Source: an uncultured Collinsella sp.
Lineage (GTDB): Bacteria; Actinomycetota; Coriobacteriia; Coriobacteriales; Coriobacteriaceae
Length of the DNA: 6,652 bases
NCBI GenBank assembly: GCA_905197585.1
Contig: CAJJZO010000098.1
Coordinates: 1-6,652, forward strand
Reading direction: 5' to 3'
The notes beneath the pieces were generated by a model. The model searched no databases, was not told the DNA's origin, and was given only the letters and a program-made list of their open reading frames with translations. Below, in pieces: positions 5,879-6,652 of the stretch. The translations under genes and the position numbers were made by a program. Each line of letters starts with the position of its first letter. Within the stretch, counting starts at the first letter, position 1.

Positions 5879-6634
5879 ATGGCAGCAACGGATATCGAGC
5901 GCGGACTCTCAACCGCCGAGGTCGAGGAGCGTATCGCCGCCGGTAAAATCAACCGCAACATGGAACTCAAGACCAAGTCGGTCAAAGAGCTCATCATCGA
6001 GAACCTCTGCACGCTGTTCAATTTGATCAACGTGATCTTGGCTTTCCTGGTCATTTTGACCGGTTCGTTTAAGAATCTGACGTTCCTGTTCGTGGTGTTC
6101 TTGAACACCGCTATTGGCGTCATTCAGTCCATGCGTTCCAAGAAGATGGTCGATAAGCTCACGCTGCTGACCTCCAAGAAGGCCATCGCGGTGCGCGATG
6201 GCGCCGAGGTGGAGCTCGACCTGGACCAGATCGTGCTCGACGACATCATCCGCCTGGGGCGCGGCGACCAGATTCCCGCTGACGCCGTGGTGGTTTCGGG
6301 CGAGGCGCTCGTGAACGAGAGCCTGCTGACGGGCGAGAGCGACCTTATTAAGAAACAGCCCGGTTCCGAGCTCATGAGCGGCAGCTTTATCGACTCGGGC
6401 CTGCTGCGCGCCCGCGTGATCCATGTCGGCGCCGACAACTACGTGGCCAAAATTAATAACGAGGCCAAGTACGTCAAAAAGGTCAATTCCGAGATCATGA
6501 ACGCGCTTAACGCCATCGTGCGCTTTGCGAGCATCATCATGATCCCGCTCGGTATGGCGTTGTTGGCGTGGATTGTGACGCACATGTGGAATCCCGCGGG
6601 AACCCCCGGCCATACCGCGATTACGTGGGGATAG
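5879..6634 (+). CDS. P-type cation-transporting ATPase, N-terminal part, frame interrupted
   Basis: The 251-residue frame is the N-terminal part of a HAD-type (E1-E2) cation pump of the inner membrane; full-length relatives are usually about three times longer. Visible parts are a short cytoplasmic N-terminus, two membrane segments near residues 43-62 and 65-82, the actuator domain with IPADAVVVSGEALVNESLLTGES (split here as IPADA..., TGES at 151-154), and a third hydrophobic segment near 212-234. The phosphorylation motif DKTGT, the PEGL membrane motif and the nucleotide-binding domain are absent because the frame stops at TAG 6632-6634. Skipping one G of the GGGG at 6627-6630 gives DRPTIWV and an open frame to the window end, suggesting a frameshift or a base error. 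The ATG at 5879 has GGGA six bases upstream; ATG 5867 or GTG 5864 are less supported alternatives. The transported ion cannot be told. Confidence 0.8.
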   Translation: MAATDIERGLSTAEVEERIAAGKINRNMELKTKSVKELIIENLCTLFNLINVILAFLVILTGSFKNLTFLFVVFLNTAIGVIQSMRSKKMVDKLTLLTSKKAIAVRDGAEVELDLDQIVLDDIIRLGRGDQIPADAVVVSGEALVNESLLTGESDLIKKQPGSELMSGSFIDSGLLRARVIHVGADNYVAKINNEAKYVKKVNSEIMNALNAIVRFASIIMIPLGMALLAWIVTHMWNPAGTPGHTAITWG

Positions 6635-6652
6635 ACCCACAATTTGGGTGTA

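Noticed and set aside
6635..6649. Inverted repeat ACCCA/TGGGT around CAATT right after the ATPase stop
   Set aside because: The stem is only five pairs with no T-run in view, and it is more likely coding sequence of the shifted ATPase frame than a terminator.

Overview
The window carries most of an aromatic amino acid (shikimate/chorismate/tyrosine) operon on the minus strand, a tRNA-Arg gene on the plus strand, and the 5' part of a P-type cation ATPase gene on the plus strand. The DNA is GC-rich with short AT-rich promoter patches. It uses clear Shine-Dalgarno sites, a compact anaerobe-type chorismate synthase, a Thermotoga-like DAHP synthase and a CCA-encoding tRNA. From memory of such proteins I infer a gut actinobacterium of the class Coriobacteriia (Collinsella-like). 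This is a judgement from style, not a database match.

Minus strand, in transcription order: a ~200 bp leader region, then aroF (DAHP synthase, 5521-4499), tyrA (prephenate dehydrogenase, 4495-3581), aroB (3-dehydroquinate synthase, 3544-2438), aroA (EPSP synthase, 2444-1125), aroC (chorismate synthase, 1123-5), and the first bases of one more gene that leaves the window through an ATGA overlap. Gaps are 3, 36, -7, 1 and -3 bp, so this is almost certainly one translationally linked unit. It supplies steps 1, 2, 6 and 7 of the chorismate pathway plus the dehydrogenase of the tyrosine branch. Dehydroquinase, shikimate dehydrogenase, shikimate kinase and chorismate mutase are not in the window.

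The most interesting stretch is the aroF leader. A 9-bp GC-rich hairpin followed by TTTTT (5579-5555) points toward aroF and has no upstream minus-strand gene to terminate, so it looks like a transcription attenuator. A 20-codon ORF (5594-5532) starts just downstream of a -10-like element, with no Shine-Dalgarno site (apparently leaderless). It places a Tyr codon immediately before the hairpin's 5' arm and ends inside the aroF ribosome-binding site. Together these suggest ribosome-mediated attenuation responding to charged tRNA-Tyr; this is inferred, not proven.

Plus strand: a consensus promoter (TTGATA-18-TATAAT) with an AT-rich upstream stretch drives tRNA-Arg(CCG), followed by a strong intrinsic terminator. 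Only 28 bp later a P-type ATPase begins. It carries the TGES actuator motif, but its frame stops at 6634, before the DKTGT phosphorylation site. A one-base shift in a GGGG run restores an open frame to the window end.

Both edges need caution. The 3' end of aroC holds a run of 14 C (14 G on the plus strand) right at the ATGA junction, where length changes would alter or fuse products. The ATPase break lies 20 bp from the other edge. Either could be real, or a sequencing or assembly error.
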